A stretch of DNA of 64,000 bases from NCBI RefSeq assembly GCF_000499845.2, contig NC_023749.2, positions 10,239,298 through 10,303,297 on the forward strand, written 5' to 3'. Position numbers and translations under genes: made by a program. The stretch's first letter is position 1; each line of letters begins with the position of its first letter. The DNA is from Phaseolus vulgaris. Its lineage: Eukaryota; Streptophyta; Magnoliopsida; Fabales; Fabaceae. Under the pieces are notes generated by a model. It was not told the DNA's origin. It saw only the letters and a list, made by a program, of their open reading frames with translations, and searched no databases. Positions 38,233 to 51,419 of this stretch are shown here, piece by piece.

Positions 38233-39331
38233 TGACTTTTTACGGCAAGTGCACCACGTTTGTCAGAAGTAATAATTGTCCCTAAGGACGGATATCGATC
38301 CCACAAGGAACAGTGAATTATCAAGTACAATAATCCTTAAATATAGAACAAAACAATTAAAAGTGTATTGAGAGTGGTTGTGTTGGCGATGATCAATAAG
38401 AAAACAGACAAAGAATTAATTGTTTCAATTGGAAAAATAGGGATTAGGTTTCATCTCTCTCACTCACTCTCATGTATTTTGATTAACATGTCAATATTAA
38501 GTTCTTTAATTGAAGTTGATGCCCGTATAAAAATCATTTATATCGATTCCTCGCATATAAAATCCTTAAGAATGTTCCCTAACTATCGATCCCTCGCATA
38601 ATTATAAGAACAACTTAGAACGAAGCTCAGACGTTTAATAGCAATTAACATTTCAAGTCTATTCCTAGCACTCAAATATGTTAAGTATTGTTGTTTAGGT
38701 CCGAACCCTAAAAATACCTCCCGGTCAGATTTAAGATTCTCAATTTGTCACGGAAAATTAAATGTAAAACAACAATATCAATAATCAATCAAGAACTAAA
38801 TATTAATATATAAAATATCACCTCAATACATAAGAGTTTGAGCAGATTACTCCCAATCCCAAAGGGTAGAATTAGTCACGCATACTTCTATCACCTTCCA
38901 TTCTCCCAATTGGGTTACAATTCACTCTATGGTGTTTTCCTCTCAATCTGGCACACTAAGGTTGAGCCTCTAGCCCTCTATTTATCCTAGTTTTCAAGGG
39001 TTAGGTGGTTTATTGTGTCGCGCTAATGGGCTAAATGATAAAACATAAAAATGACCCAATCTTTCTTTGCATCTTTTCCATTCTGGGACCTTCTATCTTT
39101 ATCTTTTTAGCTCAAATCATTCATCTTTAATCTAAATCTCCAATCTTCCTTAGAAATCTGCAATTAACACCAAATTTGGGAATAAAATACTCTTATTCAA
39201 ATAAAGATCATAAAAAATGTAAAAAGGTATAAATTCATAAATTAGGGATTATTTTATATGTAAATTAGCAATAAATCCTCATAAGTGCCTATATTTTAAT
39301 ATGAAATATTATTGGAATTAGACACTTATCA
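38233..39331 (-). mobile_element. LTR, family A, 5' LTR of minus-strand element
   Basis: Read on the minus strand it begins TGATAAGTGTCTAATTCC and ends CGTAAAAAGTCA, about 1.1 kb. It matches 39494-40613 (opposite strand) and 41555-42261. It is followed by a primer site and gag remnant, so it is the 5' LTR of a truncated element; no 3' LTR was found. Its start at 39331 interrupts CACTA-3 transposase sequence. Confidence 0.88.
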
Positions 39332-39493
39332 ATAACCCACACCTCAGAAAAAAAATTCAACAATTCAAAATCTTTCATGTATAATATACAATCATTAGGA
39401 CATGCATGTATCTTTTTATACTCCATACCCATCGGACAAAGAATCTTTTTGGCCTCATAATTACGATTAGGTAGAGTATTTCCCTCTGAAAGC

Positions 39494-40613
39494 TGATAAG
39501 TGCCAAATTTCAGTAATATTTCATATTAAAATATAGGCACTTATGAGTATTAAATGCTAATATAAGTATAAAATAACCCCTAATTTATGAATTTATACAT
39601 TTTTACATATTTTATGGTTTTAATTTGAATTGGACCGATTTATTCCCAAATTTGGTGTTAATTTCAGGATTCTAGGAGAAAATGGAGATGATTGGGCAGA
39701 AGAAGAATATACAAAGCTAAAAAGGGAAAGTTGGAATGCATCAACACTCACCAAGCCGTGAAACGCGCAAAAGAACCATCTCACTACTAGGGGAGCTCAC
39801 TCAAGCAAGCTATATCTCGCTTGAGCGAGATAGCACTAGTGAAGTTGGGTTGGACATCGTTTTGCTTGCTCGAGCGAGAATCCACTTAAGCCCATGAAAA
39901 AAATAGGTTAAATAAAGGGCTTTATGTACAACTCTAGGGTGCAAGTTTGAGAGAAAAACACCATTGAGTGACTTGTAACCCAATTGGGAGGATAGAAGGT
40001 GTTAGAAGATGTGTGGCTAATTTTAACCTTTGGGATTGGAAGTCATTTGTTCAAACTCTTATGTATTGAGGTGATATCTGAATATAATATTTTGTTCTTG
40101 ATTGATTATTGGTATTATTGTTTTGCTTCTAATTCTTGATCTAGAATCTTAAATCTGACTAGAAAGTATTTTTGTGGTTCTGACCTAAACAATAATACTT
40201 AACATATTTGAGTGTTAGGAATAAACTTGAAATGCTAATTGCTATCAACGTCTGATCTGAATTCTAAGTTGTTTTTATAAATATTTAGGAAGCATCTTAA
40301 TAATTTTATATGCGAGGAATCAATATAAATTATTTTTATACGGGCACAATATTATCAAGACTAATCAAAATACAAAAGAGTGAGAAAGATGAAACTCAAT
40401 CCCTACTTTTCCAATTGAAGCAACAACTATTTGCCTTATTTTCTTGTTAATCATTTCCATCACAACAAATTCCAACAAACTTTTATTATTCTCTTTTATA
40501 TTTAGTGAATATTTTACTTGATTATTCAACTATTCTTTGTGGGTTCGATATTCGTCCTTAGGGGCGCATTATTACTTCTGACAACGCGGTGCACTTATCG
40601 TAAAAAGTCATCA
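39494..40613 (+). mobile_element. Solo LTR, family A, plus
   Basis: It starts TGATAAGTGCCAAATTTC and ends CGTAAAAAGTCATCA. The flanks CTCTGAAAG and AAAGAATATCC overlap by AAAG, and joining them recreates the transposase sequence seen in CACTA-1. That supports a single LTR inserted with a 4-5 bp duplication. No internal retroelement sequence adjoins either side. It carries GCTCACTCAAGCAAGC and CTCGCTTGAGCGAG motifs near 39800. Confidence 0.88.
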
Positions 40614-41200
40614 AAAGAATATCCTTCAACAACTGAAGCAATTCCGTTAAGGTTTTATCCATCCATCCATTTATTGCCTTCAAATTCATCAATCTTAACA
40701 CCACCGACAACCGTGTGAAGTTAGTTCATCCAGGATACAATGGAGTCTCTGCATCGCTTGATATACTTCCATATTCATGTGCTTCTGCAAAAGACTCAAC
40801 TCCAACATCAAGAATCATGTCCTCCAATCGATCATCATGTACTTCACCATGTACTGTATCATCATTCATGGTGGATCCCACATATTCTTCAGATACGGAA
40901 ACACTTGGTAAATTTAATAATTCACCATGTCATGTCTATGTTGTATAAGATCGTAGAAACCCATCACATAGAAAGTTATCCTTGATTTTGTTAAGATCCA
41001 ATCTCCTTCCGTTCAAACAAGTAACGCACGGACACCTAAACTTTATCCATCATGGTCACTATTTTTGGCATTATGTTGCGCAAATTGTATCAATTATTCT
41101 ACTACTCTTTCGTAGTCACCACTTATGCAAACAGAGTTCATTCAATCTCGATCCTTTATGTTTTGTAATGGTTATTTAGGTGTTTACTAATGTGTGAAAT
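40614..41200 (-). pseudogene. CACTA-3 transposase remnant
   Basis: The minus strand has broken versions of the CACTA-1 text: WHGELLNLPS near 40920, then VYP-GCTNF and LRLMNLKAINGW-like pieces toward 40650. The plus-strand open frames of 66-81 codons here are antisense shadows. The reading continues across the LTR into 39332-39493 (EGNTLPNRNYEAKKILC). Confidence 0.8.
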
Positions 41201-41554
41201 TTTACATTTGTCGAGGGTCGAACATCCCCGAACTCAATACCAAAACGATAATTATATTCTAACCTAACAACAAACATAATATAAATTAATAATAAATAAA
41301 AATTATAATAAATACTAAATATACAAATTAAAATTTATTAAATTAATTATAAATACTAATTAATATAAATCTATTTACAATCTAATTCATAATTATATTC
41401 TAACCTAATAACTGACATAATGTAAATATAAATTAAAATAAATATAAATTACAATAAATACAAAATATACAAATTAATAATACTAAAATATTATTAAAAA
41501 AATTAAAAACACCACCAACCTTGTGCGTGAAGGCAAAACGATGGTGAAGGATAG
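41201..41554 (-). other. CACTA-3 leader sequence
   Basis: A/T-rich DNA matching CACTA-1 19260-19500 in reverse, including the TCGAGGGTCGAACATCCCC motif (41211) that corresponds to GGGTGTTCGACCCTCGGC at 19503. Two copies of an ATTCTAACCTAA/ATAAT phrase (41257 and 41398) suggest a small internal duplication. Confidence 0.6.
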
Positions 41555-42261
41555 TGATGAATTTTTACGGCAAGTGCACCGTGTTGTCAAAAGTAATAAT
41601 TTGTCCCTAAGGACGGATATCGATCCCACAAGAAACAGTTGAATATTCAAGTAAAAGATTCGCTAAAAATAAAAAACAGAATAAAAGTTGGTTTGAGGAT
41701 TGTTATGATGGCAAGAATTAACAAGAAAAAAATTCAAAGAGTTGTTGCTCCGATTCGAAAAATAGGGATTAGGTTTCATCTTTCTCACTCTCATGTATTT
41801 TGATTAGCATGTTAATATTAAGTTCTTTGATTGAAATTGATGCCCGTAGAAAATTCATTTATATCGATTTCTCGCATATAAAATTCTTAAGAATATTTCC
41901 TAAATATCAATTTCTCGCATATCTATAAAAACAACTTAGAATCACACTCAGACGTTAATGGAAATTAACACATCAAATCTATTTCTAGAACTCAAATATG
42001 TTAAGTATTGTTGTTTAGGTCAAAACCCTAAAAATACCTCTCATTTTAGCATATATCATTCTTCTTTAGTCCAAATCTCCATTCTTCCCTAGAAACCTAC
42101 AATTAACACCAAATTTGGGAATAAAATGTTCTTAATCAATTAAAGATCATAAAAATGTATAAATTCATAAATTAGGGATTATTTTATATTTAAATTAGCA
42201 ATTAATACTCATAAGTGTCTATATTTTAATATAAAATATTACGCAAATTAGGCACTTATCA
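41555..42261 (-). mobile_element. Solo LTR, family A, minus (internally shortened)
   Basis: On the minus strand it starts TGATAAGTGCCTAATTTG and ends CGTAAAAATTCATCA. It matches the 38233-39331 LTR at both ends but is about 390 bp shorter because of an internal deletion near 42040. No convincing target duplication was found. It is inserted in the leader of CACTA-3. Confidence 0.85.
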
Positions 42262-42799
42262 GACAACGACGGCAAAGGACTGTGGCAGCAGCGACTAGCA
42301 GCAGTAAAGAAAAACAGTGATGCACCAAGAAACCAATGAAAACAGTAGTGGCAGCCAAGAAAACCTTCACCAATGGAGGAGAGAAACCAATAAGAGAAAC
42401 AAAAAAAGAGAAACCAATAAACAATGGAGGAGAATGGAATGAGTGGATTTAAAGGAGAAAGAACGTACAATGAGTGAATGTCGCAACGGAGATGAAGAAG
42501 AAGTAGAGAGCACGAGAGTAAGACAAGCGAAAATACAAACGAAAAACGAAAGTGTAAGTGGCGTGCTTTGAATTAGGATAATAAAAGGACTTTAAAACGG
42601 TGGTTCTTAGGTAAAACCACCGTTTTATATCAAAGTTGTTTGGTGTAAAACGATGGTTTCACCCACAACCGCCGTTTTACACTCGTCTTAATTTCAAAAA
42701 TGTCACCACGTTTCGATGGACAACATTTGGCAGTAAAAGCGCTGTGAATTTAATGTCGTAAATGGACTTTTTTGCACTAGTGTTTAACCCATAAAATTT

Positions 42800-43040
42800 A
42801 CTATCTTAACCCATAAAAGTTACTAGTATTAGGAAGTAAACTTTAAGTTTAACTCAACCTTACAAAACCGATTAATTAGGTGTGATTTGCACCAACTATA
42901 TAGTGAGTGATTCGATGATGACCCAACAGTGGATGATCTTATTAGTCTAATATAATAGATTTTAAATTACTCTAATATCATATTAAGAAGTGGACTTTAA
43001 ACTTAACTCAAATAGTCGATGTGACATCTCTCACCATTAG
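42800..43040 (-). mobile_element. Decayed TRIM fragments
   Basis: AGGAAGTAAACTTTAAGTTTAACTC (near 42831) and AGAAGTGGACTTTAAACTTAACTC (near 42986) are two reversed copies of the end of a TRIM LTR, with TATCATATTAAG replacing the usual primer-site text. It adjoins the 5' end of CACTA-3. Confidence 0.55.
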
Positions 43041-46000
43041 AGTTGAATTTATTTAAAAGAAATCAAACACACTTTAATCGCTTTGCTGCTTTGGCAAATT
43101 GGTTCCTAATTTTGTATTTGAATGCAAGATAACAAATAAAAGGAAGGATGGTAAAATGTTTTAGTTTTTTTTTTATCAAGACAGAATAGATTAATTAAAA
43201 TATAGACTTCAAAGTATGTTTTAGTTAATCTTTATCTAAAACTTTGGAACAATAAGATACTAGGAATTATCATGTAATCCTAAAAGGAATTTTGTCAATG
43301 CGTGTCTTGAAAACACAAGTTCTTAAAAAGTGCAATACAAATTATTGCAGAATAAAAAAATACTATGCCTTATTCGTGAGCTAAACTTAATTAGTTGATT
43401 AAGATAATTATTAGAAGTTTATAACTTTTTTATGATTTTATTATTCTTCTATCTTTTATTCCCACTTCCAAACGTATCGCACATATTGTTCTTTTTCCTA
43501 TTATAGGTAGAGCTTTAACTGAAGTATGAAAATGAAAAACATAATGAAAACAACCTGAAAGCGAAGGTATTATTTATTAAGTTCGGTGCATCATTTGAAG
43601 GTGACAGTGATTCTCCCGGGCCCACTGAAAATGAAATTTGTATTTCTATTATTTAGTTAATAATTTTTTTATAAGATAAAATTCAATTAAATTTCGACCA
43701 CATATATACTTCTCCAAATAATATTCATTAAACTGGATGGTTTAATACAGTGATTATACATCATTTACTCATACATGCTCAGAATAATTTATGTTACAGA
43801 AAATATGTGTTTTATTTTTATTGTATATGGAATCTATTGGTTTTTTTATTATATATTGTTCTAGTTGTTTATTTTTTTCTCAGACGAAACTTTTAACTTA
43901 TACATATATTCTTAATCTAAATTATTATTTACTATTTTTATTAAAATTTTGAAAGCACATCTCCGAGAACCAAGAGGCCGCATAACCTTAGGATCTTACT
44001 ATCTAACAACACACACGAAGTCTAAACAATGTTATGGTAGGAACTAATAGAAAGAACTAAACAATGTTATGGTAGGAACTAATAGAAAGAAATAACAAGA
44101 GACAAAAAGTTGTAGAAATTAATTTAACCTAATTGCACGAGATTGCAAAACTGATTCATTCATTTTGATTTACTTTAATAATATCTATAATAAAATTACA
44201 ATTATCGAAAACTATAAAATAAGAATATTAATAGTCATGTAAACTGACCATTAATGCAATAATAACGATAAATAATTTAAGGATAATAAAATCATAATTA
44301 ATAACCAATATTTAAGACTAATAAAATCTGAATTAATAATCAACCGTTATTAACAAGCAAATCATACACTAAACACTTTAAACCATTAAGAAACAACTAG
44401 ACTAAATTAAGTCCGATTTAATCTTCGATAAAACCAAAGGCTCAAGATTATCACTGTAAATAGATGAAACACGGTACGAAAATTCTAATTCTAAAATAAC
44501 AAATTTTTTGAATCAAAAGTGACTTAAATATTGAAATATAATTAAATATCAATTTAAAAATTATTTATAAATATAAAGACTAGTTTAAATATTAATAATT
44601 TTTTTAATCTCTAAAATAATATATAATTTAATTAATATAATAACTAAATTTTATTTTTTTTTATAATTTTCTTGTAATAAAATTGAGAGAAATTAAGTAT
44701 CTCGACAAATTCACAAAAAAGAAACCTCCAAACTTGAGAGGAACAAACCCTATGCATTGCATAAGGGTTATGTTGATCAAATCCTTTTTTTCTTCTCTCA
44801 TCTCTTCCTGTTTTGTTGAAATCTACAGACTTTTTCTTAGATTTGTCTTTGGTCGAACTTTTAAGGGAGACTCTTGCCTCTTAGGCGTGTGATACAGCTA
44901 GTAACTCACTATCTAGGATAGGTAGTTCATCCCACTACCAAGGATTCCTTCCAAAGTATGATCATTTGTGCATCCAGCTTTAAAGTTTTGCTTCATACAC
45001 AAAAGGAATATGTCAACACAACCTAATCCATAAGTTTTTATCTATCAAAATTTTGCTCGAGAAAGACTTGCCTTTTCTCACAATTATATGTGTCGCAATT
45101 TAGCATGTTTTATGGCACAATTTAATTGAAGAATATTTTTTATTATGTGCAAACTCTAATAAAGGGTATATTTATGTATAAATTCTTGATTTTTTTTCTT
45201 GTAGAGATAAGAAACAGAGAGAATTACTCTTCATTGATATTAGGGGGATAATTTATTCTATCATAACTAAAATATATATTTTGTCAAATGTAAATCTGAT
45301 TAAAATACAAATTAGGTTAAAACAGCCATATAATTCATATGCACTTAAACAATAAATATTGTACAGAGCCATCTTATTGATGATATAACTTTTTAAGTTA
45401 GCATAATAAAAGACAACAATCTTACCAGTTGTAATCATTTGTGATTAAATGTGAATGTAAAATTATTTTACATTTATCAATATTTAGTTTATTTTCTTAA
45501 ATTTTGTTACTGCGTTTGAATTATTAATAGCATTAATAAAAAATTAGAGCTTTGAAATTTTTGTAATTATAATATCAAATACGGTAAAAATTACGTATCA
45601 TGGTATATTAAAAATTAAGTTTTAACACTACACAAAACAATACCCTATATATAGTGAAATTATACGTTTATTCTTAATATAAAAAACACAATTTTAGATT
45701 AGATAAACATGCAATATAAAAAAAAAAAATTCCAAGCATCTGAGAAATAACTAATATGAATTAAACGACGAAGAAAAAAAAATATTAACGGTGCCATACA
45801 CATATTAGACACATCGATAAAAATCAATATTGTGACAAAGGCAAACAAGGAAACATTCCCAACATGAATAGAACATAAAAATCACATAAAGAGGTAGTGC
45901 ACAAAAGGGTTTCTTTTTAGAAATGATGTAAAGCCTCATGTTCGATCATTTCTTCTCTTATTCTATACCTTTCATGGGATAAGATGCCTTGTGCTTAACC

Positions 46001-46098
46001 TATTTTATTCTTTTCATCGTACGTTATAACAAGCTTGTGGTCGAGGCTCCTCGTTATACCAGTGAACTCGTGAGTTTGGTGAAACCAATTATGTTGGT
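43041..46098. other. AT-rich intergenic DNA
   Basis: No gene recognised. It contains one perfect 35-bp tandem duplication (44022-44091). The 69-codon frame at 44683 shows no family resemblance. Confidence 0.5.
44022..44091. repeat. Perfect 35-bp tandem duplication
   Basis: Two identical adjacent 35-bp units, each starting CTAAACAATGTTATGGTAGG. Confidence 0.97.
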
Positions 46099-46246
46099 TG
46101 AGCATTGATGTAGCTGGAGTTATGAACACAACCACTAATAAATACTGTAGACATATAGAACAGACTTGCATGCATATTATTTGAATATATTCTTTGTATA
46201 GCTTAAGACATCAAGCATTTTGCAATTCATTTTTTTTTTTAGTTAT
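46099..46246 (+). repeat. Direct repeat copy 1
   Basis: About 150 bp starting TTGAGCATTGATG and ending TTTAGTTAT. It is roughly 85-90% identical to 47279-47434 in the same orientation. Shared text includes CAACCACTAATAAATA, GTAGACATATAGAACA and AGACATCAAGCATTTTGCA. Confidence 0.93.
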
Positions 46247-46269
46247 ATTAGAGTGAATTTTTTTTTTAG

Positions 46270-46490
46270 AATTATATATTTATGGATGATCCAATAGTGA
46301 CTTTGTAAGACCGACAAATTCTCACTATGATAGCATATAAAAGACTCCGGTATCATATTAAGAATGTATTTTAAGTCTATCTCAATCTTATGAAAGCAAC
46401 TCGTAAGACTTGCACCCACTTATATGGTATGAAAGGTCTTTATCTCTAGTTGATGTGAGATCTCAACACATTCCCTCGCACCAAGGACTC
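46270..46490 (-). mobile_element. TRIM-like element fragment, minus
   Basis: On the minus strand it reads GTTGAGATCTCACATCAACTAG, then TATAAGTGGGTGCAAGTC, then AAGATTGAGATAG, then ATGATACCGGAGTC where a TGGTATCAGAGC-like primer site is expected. It follows the order of the TRIM at 50584. Confidence 0.7.
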
Positions 46491-47059
46491 TCAACTCATG
46501 CGTGGGACAAAAAGCATTTTTGGTTTCTCTGTCATGGTTTGGACTTGGTGGCTCATGCGGTATGGTTGTGAATGTTGGGATGCTCCAAGCAACAGTGTTG
46601 GCATGGTTGCCAAGGAAGTTAAGCAAGATACCAGCACAACTATATTGATGGTTCTGTTTTCATTCTTTGGAATGAAGCATCATTGGGTGCTAATATATGA
46701 AGAGAAGTAAGAGCCAAGCAAAACACATATAACATAATATATGCCTAGAGAACCATGCTTAATCACAATTCTTGTTACATGTTGGAGAGAGGGACTCTTA
46801 TGAATCTTTGAAGAAATTTCTCTCAGTTTTTTCATATGCTTCTGATGCTGGAATTTTAAATGTGTAGTAGTGGGGGTTTATGTTGACAGTCATACAACTC
46901 CACAGGTTCACTTGTGTGGAGTGGATGATGGTTTTTTAGAGTAATTTTAATTATCATTTTGTTGTCCTTTGTTGTTTTTTTGGACATTTTCTTATTATAA
47001 GAGTGTTGAGATATTCCTAAAATATCTCATATTTATTCATTCTTTTGTTGATTTAAAAA

Positions 47060-47278
47060 AAACTCATGTGTGAGAATCTATGAATGATTCTATAGTAGCC
47101 TGATTAGCCTAACAAACTTTCACTATGATAGAATTTTTATATCATATGAGGAAGTAAACTTTAAGTCGAACTCAACCTTATAAAACTGACTTGTAAAGTG
47201 AGATTTACATCTACTTATATACTATGAAATATATTTATATCTAATTGATGTGAAATCTCCAACATTAATTGACATTAA
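47060..47278 (-). mobile_element. TRIM-like element fragment, minus
   Basis: On the minus strand it starts TGTTGGAGATTTCACATC, with TATATAAGTAGATGTAAATC, GGTTGAGTTCGAC, then ATGATATAAAAATTC in place of the primer site, then CTATCATAGTGAAAGTTTG. It is a second copy beside the duplicated 150 bp block. Confidence 0.72.
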
Positions 47279-47434
47279 TTGAGCATCGATGATGCAGTTG
47301 GAGTTACAAAAACAACCACTAATAAATAGTGTAGACATATAGAACATACATACATGCATAATATTTGAATATATTCTTTGTATATGTTAAGACATCAAGC
47401 ATTTTGCACTTCATTTTTTATTTTTTTTAGTTAT
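47279..47434 (+). repeat. Direct repeat copy 2
   Basis: Second copy of the 46099-46246 block, 1.18 kb downstream, same orientation. One copy is followed and the other preceded by a TRIM fragment. Confidence 0.93.
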
Positions 47435-49402
47435 CGTTCCCTTTCTTTCTGAATATATGTAAACGGAAGAAGAAGAAGAATCATATCCATCCCTCTCAGT
47501 TTCTTTGCTGAAATCAAATTGTGGCCATTAACCAAGATTCGAACACATTGGATCATTGTTCTTTTTGTTGTTGCACTTCCCCTCTAGCTATAAACTTCTA
47601 AATGTGCATATATGTAGGCAAAATTCGATATATTCGATGACATGTGTATGTGGGGTGGTCATTAGAGACTGAACGTGTGAATCAAACAACTATCACTTGC
47701 TAAGATTTCCCTTGCCATTCCATGCTAAGCTTGTTCGATCTTTTCGTATTATTATTCAGTAAGTTTCTCGGAAGGTTATTACGTGTCTCGTCAATAGATC
47801 CACCATTCAAAAAGTAGCAATGCAAAAAATAATAATGCACACACATGATCGTGTTAGACGGAGAAATTTTTATTTGCTCATGGAATAAGAAAATATTTAC
47901 TTTATAACATGCATTGCATATATACTACTAACTCAATGTGAATTCATATTATAATATTATATACATACAGCTAAGTTGGCACACTACATGACATGACCTG
48001 TGATAGTAATAACTTTTTGCACTACTTGTTAGATATTCTAAAGAAGATTCACTACAAATATTTACTGGAAAAATTTGATGATAAATTTATTCAATCCATA
48101 ACATCATTTTTAATCTAACACTTGCAATGAATTTATAGAACTTTTTATGTGATGTTTAACTTAAATTTTGTAGAATAGTTATAAACGGTTGAGAAGGAGG
48201 ATCAAGCATCGTATTGAAACAAAAATGTTTCTGATTCCTTGACACCTGGATTTATATGGTAGAAACATCTACTGAACATTACAGCATATAATCTAATCTT
48301 AGATTTCAAGATAGGGCTTGCTTGCCATACAACTTTGCTCAATGATTTATTTACCTTCAAAAAGGATTTTGACAATATATTCCTTGATACTATATATCTT
48401 TATTTAGATGAATTTCACATGGGGTTCAATTAAATAAATATTAAACAATATCTATATAAGAAATTGACGTTAAATTCATTCAATAACAAATGTTATGTGT
48501 ATATATTGAAATGAATGTGTCGCCACTATTTTTGTTATTTTCAATGAAGAAGGATTCAACGTTATTAGTGGTTTTAAAAAGTAGGGTTAGGCATATGCTT
48601 CATCGGCGCATAGGGTTTTGGTATAAACTTGATAACGACCAGCACTATGAGAGGAGATCTCACTTTTAAGAATAACCTAAAAAATATTTACTTTAAGCAG
48701 ACATAAATTTGATTGAGACGTCCATTTTCCACCTCCTGCTAACTTATTTTCTCTAGTGTCACACTTGTCCTTTAATTTATTGTCAAGCTTTTCGATTGGA
48801 ATTAAATTAGTGTTGCCGAACACATACTTTGCTTTCGATCATATATTTAAATCTCAATTCAACGTGTTAGATTTTTATTCCTACTTAAATTTATTTAGAA
48901 AATGTTATTATGATTGGAACCATCACAATTTTATTTTTTAAAAATATTTCCCATAATTAAAAAAAATATGTATTTAAATTATATTTTGTTTGGAGAGATT
49001 TGGAAACACAATGTATTTTTAAAAATTGTAGAGTCGATCACGTGGAAGTTTTCACTATTGCACAAATGAAGGTTTGGTCGTTGATACTGGTGAAGGAATA
49101 TGTAATCAATTTTTCTTATTTAGATTGTTGTTTGGAACCTTTGGAATATATGAGATATTTTAAAAAAGGTAATTGAGTTGTTATTCTTTTGCTATGTTTT
49201 ATGTAATAGTATTTTCTGGTTTGTTATAGACAAGACTGTGATTTGTTTTTCTTCTTGTAGGTTCTGCTAGAGTAGTTATCTATTTTTTTATATTTTATTA
49301 AGTTGAACAAGTAGAAGTAGACGGTAACTCTTTAGGATGTGATGTATAAGGGTTGGGATATCTCTAAAATACTTCTTATTATTTTTTATTTTTTTTGCTA
49401 AT

Positions 49403-49449
<47 letters not shown>

Positions 49450-50583
49450 CTCGACTTCTAAGTAATGTGAGATTGAGTGTGTCAGAACAAGCTTCACAGT
49501 CAAGGTTTAAGGAGAACAATGGTTCATCTTTCGAACCACCTTTTCATTTCCCCAATCAAGGGTTAAGGAAATAAGAATTTTCTTTGGAATCACTTTTCCT
49601 GTCCCACGGTGGATGCTAAATAATTTTATCAGAAAGGATCGTAATTCCCTCAAGGTAGACAAATTGGTATTCCCATAAAATTAAGTTGATACATATCTAA
49701 AGGTTGATCACCAAGTTGTTGATGAAGTCTGAGAAAAGATCCACTAAAGATTCTCAACGTTTAAGTGAGTAAGAACTTACATAATATAAGGGTATAAAAA
49801 TTAATAAGAGAATAAAGTAAATATTTATTCTAAGATTAACCTGAATTTATAAACTCTTTGAAGTAGGTTGAAATATTAAAAAAAATATTCAAAATAAATA
49901 AGTTATATAATTAATTATTGAATATTTATTATTTAATTAATTATAGTCATAAAAATTAATTTAAATATTAATAATTTTTAGTTTACAAAATAATATATAA
50001 TTTAATTAATATAGTAATTAATTATATTTTTATATCTAAAATTAATTTTCTCGAATCTATGTATCTCTCTTCTTCTCCTTATTTTGAGATTTCACTATTC
50101 TTTGACGCAAACCTTATAAGCATTCTCTTGTCAAGTGTCAACTGGAAGAAGGGGCTTGCGGGGAGAAGGACGAAAATTTCAATGCTTCTCGATTTTCAAG
50201 GTTTAGATTCGGAGAGTAACCATTTTTTTTTATTAATGTGGTTTAAAATACCCAATTTTAAAAAACATTATTTAAAATATTCACACTTTAATATGATTTA
50301 AAATATCTAAATTTTGTAAGACATGACCCATAATTGTCCACTAAAGTGCTACTTACAATAAAATAGGTAACATTTTTAGTGTATTATTGGTTTGAAGGAG
50401 AATAAAACTTAATACATAGACAACAATTAGCTTATTTATATTTTAGATAGTTATTTTTAAATCGTTGTCATGTCAACATGGTTTATAGTAAAAAAAAAAT
50501 CATATATATTATATTGGTTCTTAATAATTAATTTTTTAATAAAATATTTGTTGAAATTTCAATTAATTGGAAGTCTCGTTAAC
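47435..50583. other. AT-rich intergenic DNA
   Basis: No gene or element recognised. It includes an AT microsatellite at 49404-49446. Confidence 0.5.
49404..49446. repeat. (AT)n microsatellite
   Basis: About 21 uninterrupted AT units. Confidence 0.95.
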
Positions 50584-50885
50584 TGTTGGAAATCTCACAT
50601 CGACTAGAGATTAAGACATCTCATAGTATATAAGTGGGTGCAAATCTCACTTGTCGATTTTATGAGGTTGAGTTAGGCTTAAAGTTCACTTCTTAATATG
50701 GTATCAAAGTCATTTCAAGCCTATTCTGAAGATTGTTTGATGGGCTTATCAGGTCATTTGCTATCAGACCACTGTTATCAAATCACCTATGATATATAGT
50801 CTCACGCACAAGTTGGTAGCCTTAGCGTGAGGGAGGTGTGTTGTACATCACAAATCGACTAGAGATTAAGACACTTATCTGTATA
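50584..50885 (+). mobile_element. TRIM element (terminal-repeat retrotransposon in miniature)
   Basis: The 5' LTR runs 50584-50698, starting TGTTGGAAATCTCACATCGA. A primer site TGGTATCAAAGTC starts at 50699. A purine tract GAGGGAGGTG at 50829-50838 precedes a second TGTTG start at 50839 (TGTTGTACATCACAAATCG), which matches the first LTR for about 40 bp and then diverges. The internal part is only 140 bp and non-coding, as in TRIMs. The 3' LTR is truncated. Confidence 0.85.
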
Positions 50886-51419
50886 ATAAATGTAGTATTT
50901 AGGATATTAAAGATTTTGAATGGAGATTAAAATAGATGGGTCATTTGATAAGAAATGAAACTCATGTCTTAAAAACTTGAGATTGAATCTTGGTCTCGAT
51001 GTGAAGATTTTGATAGTGGATTATATGTAAGTAATTGAGTAAACACATTTTGAGCTTTCAGATTTGTTGTGACCTTGATGAGTCCTCCAAATCCAACTCC
51101 CCTAAATTTTTCTAATACAAAAAATATAAAATTTCAAATAAAAGAAATGATTTTCTATTCTTTTAAGAGTTTCTAGTAAAATCACGTTAATTATTTTGTG
51201 TCCTCTCAAAAACTCCCCCAACAAATGATATCTTAGTGGAGAAGGGAGATTTTGAAATATTAAATGAGAAATTAATTAATCACTTAATCTCACACCGAAT
51301 AATGTGTTTCACATGTTATTCAATCTTTGGCTTGATTTTCATTATTAGGTTACATACATCTAATATTGATTTTATAATTTATCAATTTATCTTTTTTATT
51401 TGTGTGATTGTTTCTATGA
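50886..51419. other. Intergenic DNA
   Basis: Nothing recognised between the TRIM and the fold-back repeat. The 83-codon frame beginning at 51236 shows no domain. Confidence 0.5.

Larger units (their letters stand above)
39332..42782 (-). mobile_element. CACTA-3: minus-strand CACTA remnant, broken by LTR elements
   Basis: The 5' end is the terminus ATTTTTTTGC-CACTAG type at 42765-42782 (CACTAGTGCAAAAAAGTCC on the minus strand). Inward from it lie subterminal AAAACGGTGGTT motifs, a leader similar to CACTA-1, then tnp2-family sequence in 40614-41200 and 39332-39493. Two family A LTRs (39494-40613 and 41555-42261) sit inside it and a third truncates it at 39331. Joining across the LTRs restores the order seen in CACTA-1 at 19800-20260. 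Confidence 0.82.

Noticed and set aside
40518..41179. Four plus-strand open frames of 65-81 codons
   Set aside because: Antisense shadows of the CACTA-3 transposase remnant on the minus strand and of LTR sequence.
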